64,000 bases of DNA from Maniola hyperantus (GCF_902806685.2 NC_048547.1:13093196-13157195), one strand, 5' to 3'; positions 9,866 to 21,789 are shown, numbered from the stretch's first letter. A program made the numbers and translations. Notes: generated by a model from the sequence alone, not told the origin.

Positions 9866-10159
9866 ACACCTTTATCTTTTTGGATTTAAAGGCATTTTTA
9901 AGCAGCTTTTCTTCTTTTTCTTTTTGGAAGGAATCCCTGTAATCTAATGAAAGTCCCGCAAAAATTCATTAAGGTTTATGTGGGCAATTTACATAATTTG
10001 TTGTCCCCGATAGCGGGCCTCGAAGCCTCACAATGACGGGATTTGTATCGCTTCCGCTGATAACGTCACTTTGACAATAAAATATACCTACCTACTATGA
10101 GATTGTACCTCTCTTTTATTGTTTTCACCAGTCTAAAGGGTTTATTAAACCGATACCGA

Positions 10160-10425
10160 TAGACGTTGGGGTCCCAAGGCTGTACCAAGGTGTTGAAATG
10201 GCGACCGCACCGGAAAGTGCAGCATTGGATGACCCCCCACATGGTGGGCAAATGGCATCAAACGAGTTGAGTAGGGAGCCGCTGGATTCAGAGTTCAGAC
10301 GGCGCAAGACCGTGCCGTATAGAAGTCCCTACAAGAGGAAGAGACATTAAAAAGTTTTCTTTCTTTCTTTCTTTCTATGTCCAGTTGTCCAGTTGTGGAC
10401 GTCTATCGGTTGATGATAATAAAGG
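10160..10425 (+). mobile_element. RTE-type LINE, 3' end remnant with CTTT insertion
   Basis: It has the same 3' end as 16518-16862 (ggtgttgaaatggcgacc, gagccgctggattca, gtcccctacaaga-like), interrupted near 10340-10375 by a (CTTT)n tract, then ggacgtctatcggttgatgata. Confidence 0.7.
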
Positions 10426-10429
10426 GGTA

Positions 10430-11070
10430 TGTCGTTTAAACGACGCATTGGTCTGAGTTGGCCTGTAGTTCTGAGTTGGCCTACATTTTATAGCTGCTTT
10501 TCAGAGCTTAGGTAGATAAATCTTGTCCTGACCTTATTTTTTACACTGCGTTAGCCCGCAACTCAGGCTAATGCCTGAGTTGGCCTGAGTCCTGACACAA
10601 TATGAGTGGTGGAATAAATGTGGCGCAGCGGAGCAAAGGATCGACACGATTTTTGCATACTTTAGTTAAAGAGCTGGTGAATGACATTGGCTACTTTTAT
10701 CTCGGAATCAAAAAAATCGCACGGGATTTTAAAAACCTTAATCCACGCGAACGCATGCATCAGCTAGTCAGAAGCAAAACAGACACATACATAAACCTTG
10801 GTTTGTTGTTTCTATGGACAACAAACCAAGTAAGTGTAGACGATACTTTATCTAAAGATGTGCAACAATACAATTTGTGCAAGCACTCATCGTTACATTA
10901 GAGCCAAGTTTTTCGAAGATTTTCCTCATTGTAGCGCTACAATGGACCGTGGATCCATTGTGGGGATGTTAGTCTTTTGTTCCAAGTATTTGATGCGGTA
11001 TAAGGACAAAAGAATTCAGGAAAAGACATATCGGACTTCCGTTCTGTCTCATATATCTACTATGATGGCC
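10430..11070. other. Degenerate repeat scraps; short direct repeats ctgagttggcct
   Basis: 10455-10590 holds several copies of a ctgagttggcctg motif. 10606-10775 is a very decayed Helitron-like body (gatcgacacgattttt, tatctcggaatcaaa, cgggattttaaaaacc). 10790-10830 is a small palindrome (cttggtttgttgt ... acaacaaaccaag). No gene seen. Confidence 0.4.
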
Positions 11071-11071
11071 C

Positions 11072-11820
11072 TTGGTCCATAGTCATAGTCATAGTCATAG
11101 TCATTTATTCATAAATACACATTATACGTCAATTACAATAATTTAAATTCTTTTTCTTAATATTTAATAACATATTCTTGTTTCAAGAATAGATTTTTTA
11201 AAAATATAAAATAAAATAAATGTTTTAAACAATTTAGTCTTGGATCTTCCCAAGCAGAAATTCATTATAACTATAGAAAGACTCCTCGACAAGCCAGCTT
11301 TTCATTTTTCTTTTGAAAATCTTAATATTTTGCGCATTTTTTATGTCGTGGGGAATCCGATTATAGACCTCGGGACCCATTCCAACCACTGTCCGCGAGG
11401 CTTTCTCAAGCCTGTGGTATTTTGCAACTAGGCGATTAGGATGCCGTAGGTTAAAAAGTTTTTTACTGCCCCTATTCACAAACTCATCTTTATGTTGCGC
11501 CACATAAATAGCCACATGCAAAATGAGTAAGCTGGGTAGGGTTAATATGCCTAATTTCTTAAAATATGGCCGAGCTGGGGTATCTTGCGGTACGTGGGCT
11601 AGTATTCGGACAGCCCGCTTTTGAAGTCTAAAGGCGCGCTCCCAGTCTGCGCCACGTCCCCATATTTCAACTCCATACTGCAGCAGACTTTGAACAGAAG
11701 CAAAGTAGCACGCGCGAGTTGCTTCTGTTGATAAAGTTGATGCCACGCGCTTCAGAGCGAAGCATGCTGTAGACATTTTGCCACATAGTTTATCAATATA
11801 TATCATACAATGAAACTTTC
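11072..11820 (-). pseudogene. LINE (Jockey/CR1-like) reverse-transcriptase C-terminus and 3' tail
   Basis: A 190-codon open frame (11806-11234) reads IDKLCGKMSTACFALKRV, LLQYGVEIWG, RLQKRAVRILAH, PARPYFKKLGILTLPSL and YNRIPHDIKNAQNIKIFKRK. This is the C-terminal region of non-LTR retrotransposon polymerases of Jockey/CR1 type. The frame opens inside the domain, so the element is 5'-truncated. Downstream lie an AT-rich 3' UTR and a (TGACTA)n tail, seen as tcatagtcatag at 11077-11105. The intact frame suggests a relatively young insertion. It is not a host gene. Confidence 0.85.
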
Positions 11821-11869
11821 CGCAAAAATTAACGTTTGAGCGATTTGTGTGCTCGTGTCTGTACTGAAG

Positions 11870-11915
11870 TGATAGATGCGTCTTTTATTTGTGTATAAAA
11901 GACGCATCTATCATA
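11870..11915. repeat. Short palindrome
   Basis: The arm tgatagatgcgtcttttat pairs with ataaaagacgcatctatca around a short centre. Confidence 0.7.
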
Positions 11916-11917
11916 TA

Positions 11918-12127
11918 GATGGGATATTTTGAATTTATAGAAAAAATATCAGTAAAAAGAAAAACTTTGACGTCCTGTTTGAGATACATACATAGATAAT
12001 ATATTTGAAGCTTTGAAGTGAGTAAATATGTCATCGAATGTAAAACAAAGGATTTTTGAAAAAATAAGAAGAAGAATATACTTATTTAAATATAAACAAT
12101 TTAGTTTACAGCCAGTTCCAACAATAA
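11918..12127 (+). repeat. Dispersed repeat, partner at 49560-49733
   Basis: About 200 bp (gggatattttgaatttatag, atatcagtaaaaagaaaaa, gacgtcctgtttgagata, cagccagttccaaca) recur in the same orientation at 49560-49733 with small indels. No terminal repeats are evident; the class is unknown. Confidence 0.65.
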
Positions 12128-13020
12128 GTTTAGATACCTACTTATTTAAAGTAGGATAGTTCTTAGGTACCTATGTATTATGAAAATCTATTCAGCCGTT
12201 TTAAGTTATCACCTTTTTCTCGGACAGGGGTAACGGTCTATTGAAGTCGACGATCAACTGGTCGTCTAACGACTTCTTGTACAGCCCTTCCGAGTTCCGA
12301 CTTTAAAATGCATGTAAGTTTAAATAGGTAATTGTTTACACTTCGTTGGTAAAATAGGTACCACCAAGTACCAATGTAGTTAGTTTTTTGAAAGGAACTT
12401 TTATAGACAGAATTAAAGCGTTTGAAAATTGAACTCATAACAAATCCTATACTTAGCTAATGACTAGATAGGCACTAAATGGGCTTCAAAAAATAATATA
12501 TAAGCCTACGTTCATAATTTATTTATATTTCCCGCTCGGAATGTACATTCATTAAATTCACAGTGCAATATTGAGTCTATGTTTGCATTCGACCGCTCTT
12601 TTCCAACTGGGTGTATTCAAAAAGCGATGCAAATATCCACTCACAAAGGCTCCTATTTTCCCAAAGCGGTAGGTCTGATCCAAAAAACAAAAATGAACCA
12701 TGCGCTTTTAAACGTTTTTATTAAGTTTTAAATAAAGTAGGTTATTTCAGTTTAAGTCAGTTAGTTGTATATAGTAAAAAGTATATAATAATAAGTAGAT
12801 ATAAATAATTTAAGTTAACTTAGCTATCGCATTAGGTTAGCCTGTAATGATAGTTTTAAGTTGTCAAATAAATAATAAATAATAAATAATAAATTAATAA
12901 ATTAAGTATTTTCCCTCGAAAAATATCGAATAAGTACTTACTTACTTGCTTTTTCGCCGTAGGCGTAGGTATTAGGCAATTATTATTGACATCATTTAAC
13001 ATTGAACCTTACCGCAAACG
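12128..13020. other. No feature recognised
   Basis: AT-rich; a (taaataa)n-like tract at 12868-12905. No coding signal. Confidence 0.45.
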
Positions 13021-13023
13021 CTT

Positions 13024-13524
13024 TTTAGGGTTCCGTACCTCAAAAGGAAAAACGGAACCCTTATAGGATCACTTTGTTGTCTGTCTGTCTGTCTGTCTGT
13101 CTGTCAAGAAACCTACAGGGTACTTCCAGTTGACCTAGAATCATGAAATATGGCAGGCAGGTAGATCTTATAGCTGACATTTGGGGAAAAATCTGAAAAC
13201 CGTGAATTTAGGGTTAGATCACACAAAAAAAATTAAATTGTGGTCATGAACTAATAATTAGTATTTTCAACTTTCGAAGTGAGTGACTATATCAAGTGGG
13301 GTATCATATGAAAGGTCTTCACCTGTACATTCTAAAACAGATTTTTATTTATTTTTATGCATCATAGTTTTTGAATTATCGTGCAAAATGTCGAAAAAAT
13401 ACGACTGTATTACGGAACCCTCGTTGCGCGAGCCTCACTCGCACTTGGCCGGTTCTTTTTTCCTTTTGAGGTACGGAACCCTCATTGCGCGAGCCTGACT
13501 CGCACTTGGCCGGTTTTTTTGAAT
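13024..13524 (-). mobile_element. Dispersed element ('ggccaagtgcgagtc' family), reversed copy with doubled end
   Basis: It runs from tttagggttccgtacctcaaaagg to cgcacttggccggttttttt. It carries a (TGTC)n tract at 13079-13104, and the 'gcgagcctgactcgcacttggccggtt' end is duplicated in tandem (13410-13455 and 13470-13520). Confidence 0.7.
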
Positions 13525-13682
13525 GTGTAATTACGTATAACTATTATAATATATTCTGTGGTGTAAGTACAAACTTGTGATCTTTTATAATATTTTATCT
13601 AATTAGTAAACTTTTATGGCTTTTAGTTAGAATCCGGCCGGGTCTTAATCCAATCGAGCTAATTTTATACTTTATTGATCGA

Positions 13683-14032
13683 AGAGTCATCAGAATCATC
13701 ATCATCATCTACCGATAGACGTCACGTCCACATACATAGGTCTCATGTGGCTACTTCCACACGTCTCGCGCCTCTGAATCCAGCGGGTCACTGAATAAAA
13801 AATACATGTTTCACGATTTTAAAAAATTCTACTCCCAAGGGGGTTAAATAGGGGGTTTGTATGAAAGTTCGTCATTTTTCAAGTTATTTCCATAAAAATC
13901 GATATTTGGCTTTTCGGTTATAAAAGAAAAAAATACGTAGGTAGGTACCTATTTCAGGATTTTTGAAAAGTCTACCCCCACCCCGATTTTCTAAATTTCA
14001 CCCGAGTAAAGCCGGGGCGGGTCAGCTAGTCG
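13683..14032. mobile_element. RTE 3' scrap followed by Helitron-like remnant
   Basis: 13683-13798 is a reversed RTE 3' end (catcatcatcatctaccgatagacgtc...). 13800-14032 is a plus-strand Helitron-like body ending gtaaagccggggcgggtcagctagt. Confidence 0.55.
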
Positions 14033-14197
14033 TTACATATATTTAGTCGTCGAAACTGGTTTTTCAAAGTGCGATTACGCACATAATATTATTTGTTAAG
14101 GAAACCCTTTTTACACGTGTAGTAAGCACTTTAGCTCCTCATGGGCGGGAAATCACGTTTACACGATTTATCCAATTTACATAGAGCTCTCATTTTT

Positions 14198-14520
14198 AGC
14201 TCTCAAAAAATTGAACCCTTATAGATTCGTCATGTCTGTCTGTCTGTCTGTCTGCCTGTCTGTCCGTCCGTATGTCACAGCCACTTTTTTCCAAAACTAT
14301 ACTGCTATATAACTATACCGAGCTATACTGTTGAAACTTGTTGAACACACAAAATCGAAGATTATCACACAAAAACAGAAAAAAAACAATAAATTTTGGG
14401 GGTTCCCCATACTTAGAACTGAAACTAAAAAAATTTTTTTTTATCAATCCCATACGTGTGGGGTATCTATGGATAGGTCTTCAAAAATGATATTGAGGTT
14501 TCTAATATAATTTTTTTCTA
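14198..14520. mobile_element. Dispersed element with (TGTC)n tract
   Basis: It has the tgaacccttatagattcgtc and gtctgtctgtctg layout of the ggttccgta families but a different interior (ggggttccccatactt; catacgtgtggggtatctatgg). Confidence 0.4.
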
Positions 14521-14689
14521 AACTGAGTGTGCCTGTCCCTGGGAGCTCTTTGATTTTCCGGGATAAATGTAGGCTATTGCCACTCTCCAGATCTTTAACT
14601 TAGTATACCTATTAGATGGAATGGAATCAAAACAGATGAATTAATATTGTGTAAAGAAAGTTTAGAGTCGAGTCTACGTATCTCAGGCT

Positions 14690-14838
14690 GAGATCTATAG
14701 AGCGCACTTGGACTTTGCTCAGACTTAGAGTTGAGTTAAAACGATATAGATTTATCTGAGAGATATAGCTCTGTGTCGTTTTAACTCTGTCATAAATCTA
14801 AGCTAACTCAGAATGCGCTCTATAGATTCCACCCTCAG
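14690..14838. mobile_element. Foldback MITE, family 'CTATAGAGCGCA' (copy a)
   Basis: The left end tgagatctatagagcgcact and the right end gaatgcgctctatagattcc are inverted. The interior gttaaaacgatatagattta / tctgtgtcgttttaac also pairs, so nearly the whole element folds on itself. Copies b-d: 19636-19767, 47604-47728 and 49010-49152. Confidence 0.75.
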
Positions 14839-15127
14839 GAGTCAGGATAGTTTCTGTAAAATTAAATAGGTACTTAATAACTTAATGATTAATGGTTTAA
14901 ATGGGCGGGGGGACTTTACATATGTACTGTGGTATAAGTTTACAACTTTAAAGCTACAGAACAACTAAGCTCAAACCTCGAACAATGTTCACGAACTAAG
15001 TCTTGTATGCTTAATTCAATTGCGGTGACAGTTGAGAATAGCTGTAGGTACCTGTACCTAATGCAAATATCACATTCACGAGTAGCTCTAACTAGTGTAT
15101 TCTATGTAGGTATGTACCTACTACGTA

Positions 15128-15645
15128 TGCCGGCTCAATACAGAGCATGGGTCTCCTCACAGAGTGAGAAGGGTTTGACCATAAAGTCAAAGTCAAAGTC
15201 AAAGTCAAACCTAAAGTCTACCACGCTATCCAAGTGCCAAGTTTAGTCTCAATAGCTCCTGCTCAACCGGTATTAAAGGAGTGGACTAAAAACCGAAAAG
15301 TCGACGGTTCAAACCCTACCCGTTGCACTATTGTCGTACCTACTCCTAGCACAAGCTTGACGCTTAGTTGGAGAGGAAAGGAGAATATTTGTCATTTAAA
15401 AAATGGCTAATGTTCTTTTAAAAAAAGTGCGAATTGGCATACTTCACATAGGTACCTTTGAGAACATTATGGAGAACTCTCAGACATGCAGGTTTCTTCA
15501 CGTAGTTTTCCTTCAACGTGATATTTATTGATTAAAACGCACATAAGTAACTCCGAAAAGGTAGCGGTACGTGCCCGGGACCGAACCCCCCGCTCCGACC
15601 TCCCGAATAGAAGGACGTTAACCACCAGACTATCACGGCTGCACG
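15128..15645 (-). mobile_element. SINE family A copy split by a SINE family B insertion
   Basis: 15128-15245 and 15425-15645 carry the family A tail, body and tRNA-like head in reverse order: ggctcaatacagagcatgggtctc; ttggcatacttcacat; cgtgcccgggaccgaacccc...ttaaccaccagactatcacgg. A (aaagtc)n tract at 15184-15212 and a plus-strand family B SINE at 15246-15425 lie in between. Nested insertion is the simplest reading. Confidence 0.6.
15246..15425 (+). mobile_element. tRNA-derived SINE (family B), copy 3
   Basis: It shows the head taaaggagtggactaaaaacc and gacggttcaaaccctacccg (B-box-like), then gtcgtacctactcctagcacaagcttgacgcttagttggagagg. It is the most complete family B copy in the window. 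Confidence 0.65.
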
Positions 15646-15900
15646 TATACCTACCACAGGCTAAGCACCTACCTACCTTATTAAGTATATTATTTTACCT
15701 ATTATGACCTGAACCTACCCTTTGCGCCAAACACCAAAGCTCTATTATTAACCCTTTGACCTTTATATTCCACCTCATACCTACCTGAGGTACCTTTTGT
15801 CCTTTAAACCTTTCAACCGCAATAATTATATTAAATAAGAGTTATAACTGGCGCTAACAATGTTTCCCACTTATTCTATTATAATTTTAATTGAAAGCAA

Positions 15901-16507
15901 ATAATACAGGGTGTAAACGCTAGCAAAAACGAAGACAGGTGCTACTGATTCGATATGATAACACCAAAAAACGCGAAAATATCTAAAAAATCCTATTTTT
16001 TGTAAAAGTTCCGATATATTATCAGTACCCTTATTAATTGATGCGAAAGTGTGTTTGTTTGTTTGTTGTTTTATTGGTTTGTTGGTTTATCTTTTAATCA
16101 CGTCGCAACGGTGCAACGGATTGACGTGATTTTCTACATGGGTATAGATAAAGACCTGGAGAGTGACATAGACTACTTTTTATCCCGAAAAATCAAAGAG
16201 GTCCCACGGGATTTTTAATAAACCTAATTCCACACGGACGAAGTCGCGGGCAACAGTTAGTGGCAAATAAAACATCTGACTGACGCTAGAGGTCAACGAA
16301 CGTTACGTAAGTGGGCCATTCGGATTCAATGCAACATCGTTGGAGGAGCATTGACCCGAGTTTTGTACGCCATACATTGTAGGGTTGAAAAATACTAAAT
16401 CACTCAAACTACAAAATGAAGCAAATGGTTATTAGTATTGGATTGTGCTTAGGTAGTATAACAATAACGCCAAGTTTTTGCTAGTGTTCTGGTTACACCC
16501 TGTATTA
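15901..16507. mobile_element. TIR DNA transposon remnant with Helitron inside
   Basis: The left end ataatacagggtgtaa...gctagcaaaaac and the right end gtttttgctag...ttacaccctgtattat are inverted repeats. The interior has no open frame. A plus-strand Helitron-like element occupies 16026-16261. Confidence 0.65.
16026..16261 (+). mobile_element. Helitron-like element nested in the TIR element
   Basis: It starts acccttattaattgatgcgaaagtg, contains gtcgcaacggtgcaacgg and tatcccgaaaaatcaaag, and ends cacacggacgaagtcgcggg + caacagttagt. Confidence 0.65.
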
Positions 16508-16517
16508 TAAGAGAGCT

Positions 16518-16862
16518 ATGCTTGAAGTTTCTCCACGTAATCAAATCAGAAATGAGGAAATCCGTAGGAGAACCAGAGTGACCGACATAGCACAGCGGGT
16601 GGCGAAGCTGAAGTGGCAATGGGTAGGGCATAGTTCGATAAACCGATAGACGTTGGGGTTCCAAGGTGCTGGAGTGGCGACCTCACACCGGAAAGCGCAG
16701 CGTTGGAAGACCCCAACCACTAGGTGGACTGACGACATCTGGCGAGTCGCAGGGAGCCGCTGGATTCAGGCGGCGCAAGACCGTGGCGTGTGGAAGTCCC
16801 TACAAGAGACCTATGTCCAGCTGTGGATGTCTATCGGTTGATAATGATGACGAGACGTTAAC
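16518..16862 (+). pseudogene. RTE-type LINE, polymerase C-terminus and 3' tail
   Basis: The longest RTE remnant here. Broken frames give RNEEIRRRTRVTDIAQRVAK and LKWQWVGH, then RPHTGKRSVGRP, TRWTDDI and SRWIQAAQDRGVWKSLQET, ending at tatcggttga. This is the C-terminus of lepidopteran RTE endonuclease/reverse transcriptases. A ~12-bp duplication (accgatagacgttgggg) and frameshifts show it is dead. Confidence 0.8.
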
Positions 16863-17129
16863 ATTAATTTCAATGTATAGGTAATAAGTTATGGCAAACG
16901 GTAAAATTTTGGCAATGGTATTTATCCGCCCCTGATTAGTTACATAGGGTCCCATCCCTATGCATGATCTACAGCCTACGGTAACAAACAACAATGTATA
17001 AATTGTGTGGTACTTAATTGAGTTGAGCATGTTGAGATGGCAGAGTTGCGTTGTACATTGTGGACAAGTTTGTTATTGTTAGGTGCCTATTGTTCATTCT
17101 AATTGGATTACGCTCCAGGTATTTCCGAA

Positions 17130-17575
17130 TAGAATAGAATAGAATGTTTTTTTATTCATGTAAACTTTTTAAAAGTGCTTATAATATATATAATAGTCAG
17201 GTAGTTTTAATTTACCACTGGTTCGGAATGCCGTTCCTACCGAGAAGAACCAGCAAGAAACTCGGCGGTTGCTCTTTTTAATTTTTCAATTTACAATGTT
17301 ATTATACCGTACTATACAAGCCATTGCAGCCCCGTGCATTGCTGAAGCGAGTCAAATCCAAGCTTTTTTTTCGTTTACATAGTCTGCGACTGTATAATAT
17401 GCTTTTTTTAGGAGCATACTTTTAACACATTTTTTAAACTTGTGTAAAGGCAAGTCTAAAATTGGTTGTGGAATTTTATTATAAAATATTACACTCATTC
17501 CCACAAATGACTTTCGCACCTTCCAGAGGCGGAGCGCAGGAGTAGCCAGCTTATTTCCGAGCTTCGGAACGTTCG
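17130..17575 (-). mobile_element. LINE 3' UTR, (ATTCT)n-tailed family
   Basis: Minus-strand 3' end with a gaatagaatagaatag tail at the left, then the conserved block tttaccactggttcggaatgccgttcctaccgagaagaacc. The same block occurs on the plus strand at 32595-32740 and 60270-60375. No coding part remains. Confidence 0.65.
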
Positions 17576-17699
17576 TAATGCATTATTGCATATACCTACA
17601 TAGTAGGTAGGTATAGTTCTAACAATTCACGAAGGAGAGTGAGCTTTCCTTGCGCTTACGTCGTAATAATCGTGTACATCGACATAGCGTAAGTGTGCG

Positions 17700-17812
17700 G
17701 ACCCCGCCCGTAGCACTATTGTCGTACCTACTCCTAGCACAAGCTTGACGCTTAGTTGGAGAGGAAAGGGCAATATTAGTTATTTGATATGGCTAATATT
17801 TAAAAAAAATCA
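17700..17812 (+). mobile_element. SINE family B, 5'-truncated
   Basis: ccgtagcactattgtcgtacctactcctagcacaagcttgacgcttagttggagaggaaag matches copy 3 at 15330-15400. Confidence 0.6.
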
Positions 17813-19580
17813 GAGGCTTGAGAAGAAAACGGTGTTGGTAATTGCATTGTCTGCCAATCCCCATATGGTCCATAATATGGCCCTAAAATAGTGCTAACCG
17901 CTGATATTAGGTTCGCCTGATAGGGCATTTTTAAGTGGTAGGTAGGTTCATATGCATAAGATCTGAATTTTTATGCATAGGTTATAGGTACGACTTGCAA
18001 TAAGTTCAGCGCTCAGCCGAAGGTAGCAAAGGATTTCGTAAAAGAAAACTCAAAAACATCGCGTTCATTTTCCACTTTATTTTCACAAGATCAAGAACAT
18101 CAACAAATCACTTAATAATTACAGTAACGAAGGTTCAGAGTACAGCTAGGGTCAGCTGCGCTATTTCTATTTACAACTTTAAGCTCTTTGGCCACCACAA
18201 AAAATATACAAAAAAAAACATTTAAAAATAATGTGAATAGACTCGCAAATCGATTTGTTAACAGACGATCCAATTTCATTGGTGCCAACACCACTTTGCT
18301 GGAATACCTACTATTTAATATAAATTATTTATTAGAATACTATTTATTTCTTTACATTAAACTCGGTATCCACAAAATAACTTAAGATAGACGTAAGTAT
18401 GTTTAACATAGCAATCGGCTGCTCGATTGCGGTAGAATGACAGAGCTACAATGTCGCGATCGCAATCACCTCTGATTGGTTGACGCTCGTTCAGTTTTGG
18501 CTACAATGCATTGTTTCAACAAGAATCGCACAAATTCAGCCAATCACAACAATTGAGATAGTAATAATGACTGATGCAGGTTTTACGGAATCGACCAGCA
18601 GATTTTTATAGATAACGTGGTAAATATTTCACGTCATGTATATGTTGTTTGATTGGTCTATTAAGCAAATCTTCCATCCATCTCCACTTTATTGGATAGA
18701 AGCTTTAGCCGGCCCTACAAACGGTCTATCAAAACCACTAAATGTAATCTTAATCATCATCAATCCGTTATTTTCTACATAATATGATAAGATGAAAGGT
18801 ATAATTTGGTAGTTCTGTCTTGTAAGGCTCAGCAGTCGACAGTAATTAAATTGAGGGCCAACATTGACACGATTTCGATATTGGTCGGACAGATAAATGT
18901 TGGATAGTCTGATTACTTGGACATAGTCGAACTAAACCAAATGACGTATCCTTTTTTATGGTCTCGGTCGGCTGGTTGGATCCAATTAAGTTGGTTCGTC
19001 TGTTAACAGCAATAGCAAAAGTCAGGGTAACGAATTTAAAATTATCAATAAAATTTCAACGTAACTATCCGGAAATAGCTTAAAAAAATATACAAGGTGC
19101 GTTTTATAACGTAAAGTTATATACAAGGCGTAATCGTAACGTACCCTCGAATACTGAACTCGGTATTACTAAAATATACACGAATTACCCTCATTTACAA
19201 AATTAACTTTACAAAAATTGAAAACATCGATATTGCCGCGTGTACATAGTACGAATATATTTACTCTTCCCACAATGCACTGAATCATTCTATCAAACTG
19301 GAGAGTTATCTCTCCGAACGTGTCGGACTGCCATCCCATATGAGAGTGCGGAAATAGAGTTCACATGTACGCCCCCTTCGCCGGGGCCCAAAATTCTGCC
19401 AGAAGAGCATTAAGTTTCTACCTATATCAAACTGGAGAACAAAAGTTTTTTTTACAATTCTGGCACTTAAAATAGGCCAGAATAATTTTCCTGATCTAAA
19501 GAACTTCGTTACTGGCAAGTCTACTCAGAGTGTACCCGTACTATGTAAACGCGACCACAAATAAAATGTAACAAGCACAA
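17813..19580. other. No gene recognised
   Basis: AT-rich, low repeat content. A short minus-strand open frame (18294-18112) has no recognisable domain. An A-rich run follows at 18200-18230. It could belong to an untranslated region of a neighbouring transcript, but nothing here proves that. Confidence 0.35.
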
Positions 19581-19589
19581 AACACACAA

Positions 19590-19980
19590 CAGCAGCGCGA
19601 CGCGACGCGCGACGGCGAGGTGTCCAACACAAGGGTAAGATATATAGAGCGCACTCTGACTTAAAACGAGACAGAGCTATATCTCTCACATAAATCTGTC
19701 TCGTTTGAACTCAATCTTATGTCTGAGCAAAGTCAAAGTGCACTCTATAAATCTCAGCCTGAGACAGGCGGTGTCCTGCGCGAGCGACGAATACGACGCG
19801 ACGCGACACGACGACGCGACGTAATTTGCGTCTCGCCGCAGACTGCCATATTATAGGCCGCAAGCACGGTATGCCGTTTAGTTGATCGCGTTCATCGCGT
19901 TCATCGCGTTCGAAGCGTCGCGTCGCGTCGTATTCGTCGCTCACGCAGTACACCGCGTTAGGTGTTGTCAAGAAAGACAC
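19590..19980. repeat. CpG-rich inverted repeat around a foldback MITE
   Basis: gcgagcgacgaatacgacgc (19777 onward) and the reverse gcgtcgtattcgtcgctc (ending ~19942) form an inverted pair around an 80-bp centre. Both arms extend into gacgcgacgcg runs, with more at 19596-19612. The foldback MITE at 19636-19767 lies beside the left arm. Confidence 0.6.
19636..19767. mobile_element. Foldback MITE, family 'CTATAGAGCGCA' (copy b)
   Basis: tatatagagcgcactctgact ... aagtgcactctataaatctcag; the interior aaacgagacagag / ctgtctcgtttgaac pairs. Closest to copy c at 47604. Confidence 0.7.
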
Positions 19981-21360
19981 CGTGCGACTCTGTCTATGTT
20001 TGTTGTGCCTTTCACGTTTTACGTGATAAAAAAAATTTACAAATATGCTATTAAAAACATAGATACGGACAGAAGACATTATTATCAAAAAATGTAGATA
20101 GCAATTCAAAATATGTGTATTAGCTCTAAAAGTGTCAAGTGTGCAACGATATTTATATATTACTTAGAAAAGATTGCAACTTCAGCGCTTACACTATGTA
20201 CTTTGAACAACGCTAGAACTAAATGCACGTTTTGAGAATCACTCTATAACTATCGCATTAATTCTATTATGATGTACGCACATTACAGTACGCACCGCAC
20301 GCGACGCAAACAACACATTTTTGGTACCACAAATCGGTCTAGAAACCCCGAAAAAATCGGAGTACATACATTAAAAAGAAACGGGCCGTATTGAGGACCA
20401 CCTCCTTTTTGGAAGTCGGTTAAAAAGTGACGCCACCAAATAATTTTTTTTTTTGTATTTTGTTGTTCCCTTCCCGATTGCCAACTCGACCTGTCGCGTA
20501 CTCTAGTTTAGCGTTCAATAACCAAGTAATGTCGAGGTTCAAGTAATAATAGACATTCGGTTCGACTTTTTGGTAGTTATAATAATATAATAGACGCAGA
20601 TTTTTAGTAAATATTAGCCCGGCTTGTTTTGCAGCGCGATTCACGCGCCACCTATTGATGGTACTATACCAGAAACCTTCACGCAAGTATCGACAACTAC
20701 TGTACAGTTACAACTCTATCAGATGAACTCTACGCGAACATATGGGTGAAGAACAAAACATGAACATTACTTTTCATAATATGAATATGGACGCAAATTG
20801 ACACTATTCGATTTGATAGACCAGTTAATGTTGGAAATTCCTAATCACTGAATTTCCCCAGTCCGAAATCGAGCCATCGATTTCTCGTTTTTCGCATTTT
20901 TACACACTACTTTGAAATAGCTGACTGAAGACGACATTCGAATTTTCAGTACAGAAGCTTAAGTTGCTATCGTCGCGTGCGGCGTGTACTGTAATGCGCG
21001 AACAGCTTTAAGAAGTACATATTTTTACATTACCAACCACCGATCATAGACCAAGAGTCGGTGGATTAAAATTTAAGCGAATTTGCACAATCTCCCGGTC
21101 TATAAACGGGTGTTTGATATAAAGCGTAGACTACCTAGAGCAGGCACAGAAGGGTTCAGTACATTTGGCTTAATACGGGAAATCTTAGGAATATCACATC
21201 CACTAGTCCCTTGGGTCGAAAGAAAGTATTTTGTTATATATTTAGGATAAAAATGGAATGTTTGTTAGTTCTTGGTTTTTTGGCATATTATAAAAGTCTG
21301 GAATTATAGTTTTATTGTCCAAACGCACTTACGCTGCGCGGCTTACTCCATATAAATTAG
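19981..21360. other. No gene recognised
   Basis: Unassigned AT-rich DNA. 20380-20420 (gaggaccacctcctttttggaagtcggtta) is a short scrap also seen at 33648-33678 and 40425-40455. 20466-20515 ends with a scrap of the aactcgacctgtcgcgtact MITE end. Confidence 0.4.
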
Positions 21361-21364
21361 ACTG

Positions 21365-21677
21365 GGGCACACGATGCGTTGCGGCGCCGCACCGCAAAGA
21401 TTTCACCGTATCAGCGCGCACACGAGTGGTGCGGCGCCGCAACGTTGTTATATCGCAGTGGCGCCGTAGCAGCGTTGGACAGTCTGTAAATAAGAACAAC
21501 TAAACGGTGCCGCTACGACGCGCGACGTCGCGTCGCAACGCATTCACCCCTCCCCGCCTTGTCTCGGTGGTTGCAAGTCCGGTGCGGCGCCGGAACGCAT
21601 CGTGTGACATGCCTCAGATATTTCTATGTAAGACGACGCAGCGACACCGCTCCGGCGCCGCAACGCATCGTGTGCCC
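21365..21677. mobile_element. GC-rich TIR element ('GCGGCGCCGC' family), copy 2
   Basis: gggcacacgatgcgttgcgg... to ...ccgcaacgcatcgtgtgccc; nearly co-linear with copy 1 at 3612-3927, including the internal gcgacgtcgc and cggtggttgcaagtccggtg blocks. The two were probably one recent family. Confidence 0.7.
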
Positions 21678-21785
21678 TCATTTTTACCATAAAACAGACA
21701 TATTAGCATATGGCATTATATGTAGTTTAATTTACGTTGCTTTGGACGCCGGGAAGAACATTTCTACATGTGAAATTGATATAGC
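21671..21785. repeat. Flank repeat F1 (partner 23448-23563)
   Basis: cctcatttttaccataaaac ... gtgaaattgatata recurs after copy 3 of the GC-rich element with only a few differences, so the mobile or duplicated unit is larger than the TIR element itself. Confidence 0.75.
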
Positions 21786-21789
21786 GTAG

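Noticed and set aside
11234..11806. 190-codon frame as a host gene
   Set aside because: Its motifs are those of the C-terminus of a non-LTR retrotransposon polymerase, followed by a (TGACTA)n tail.
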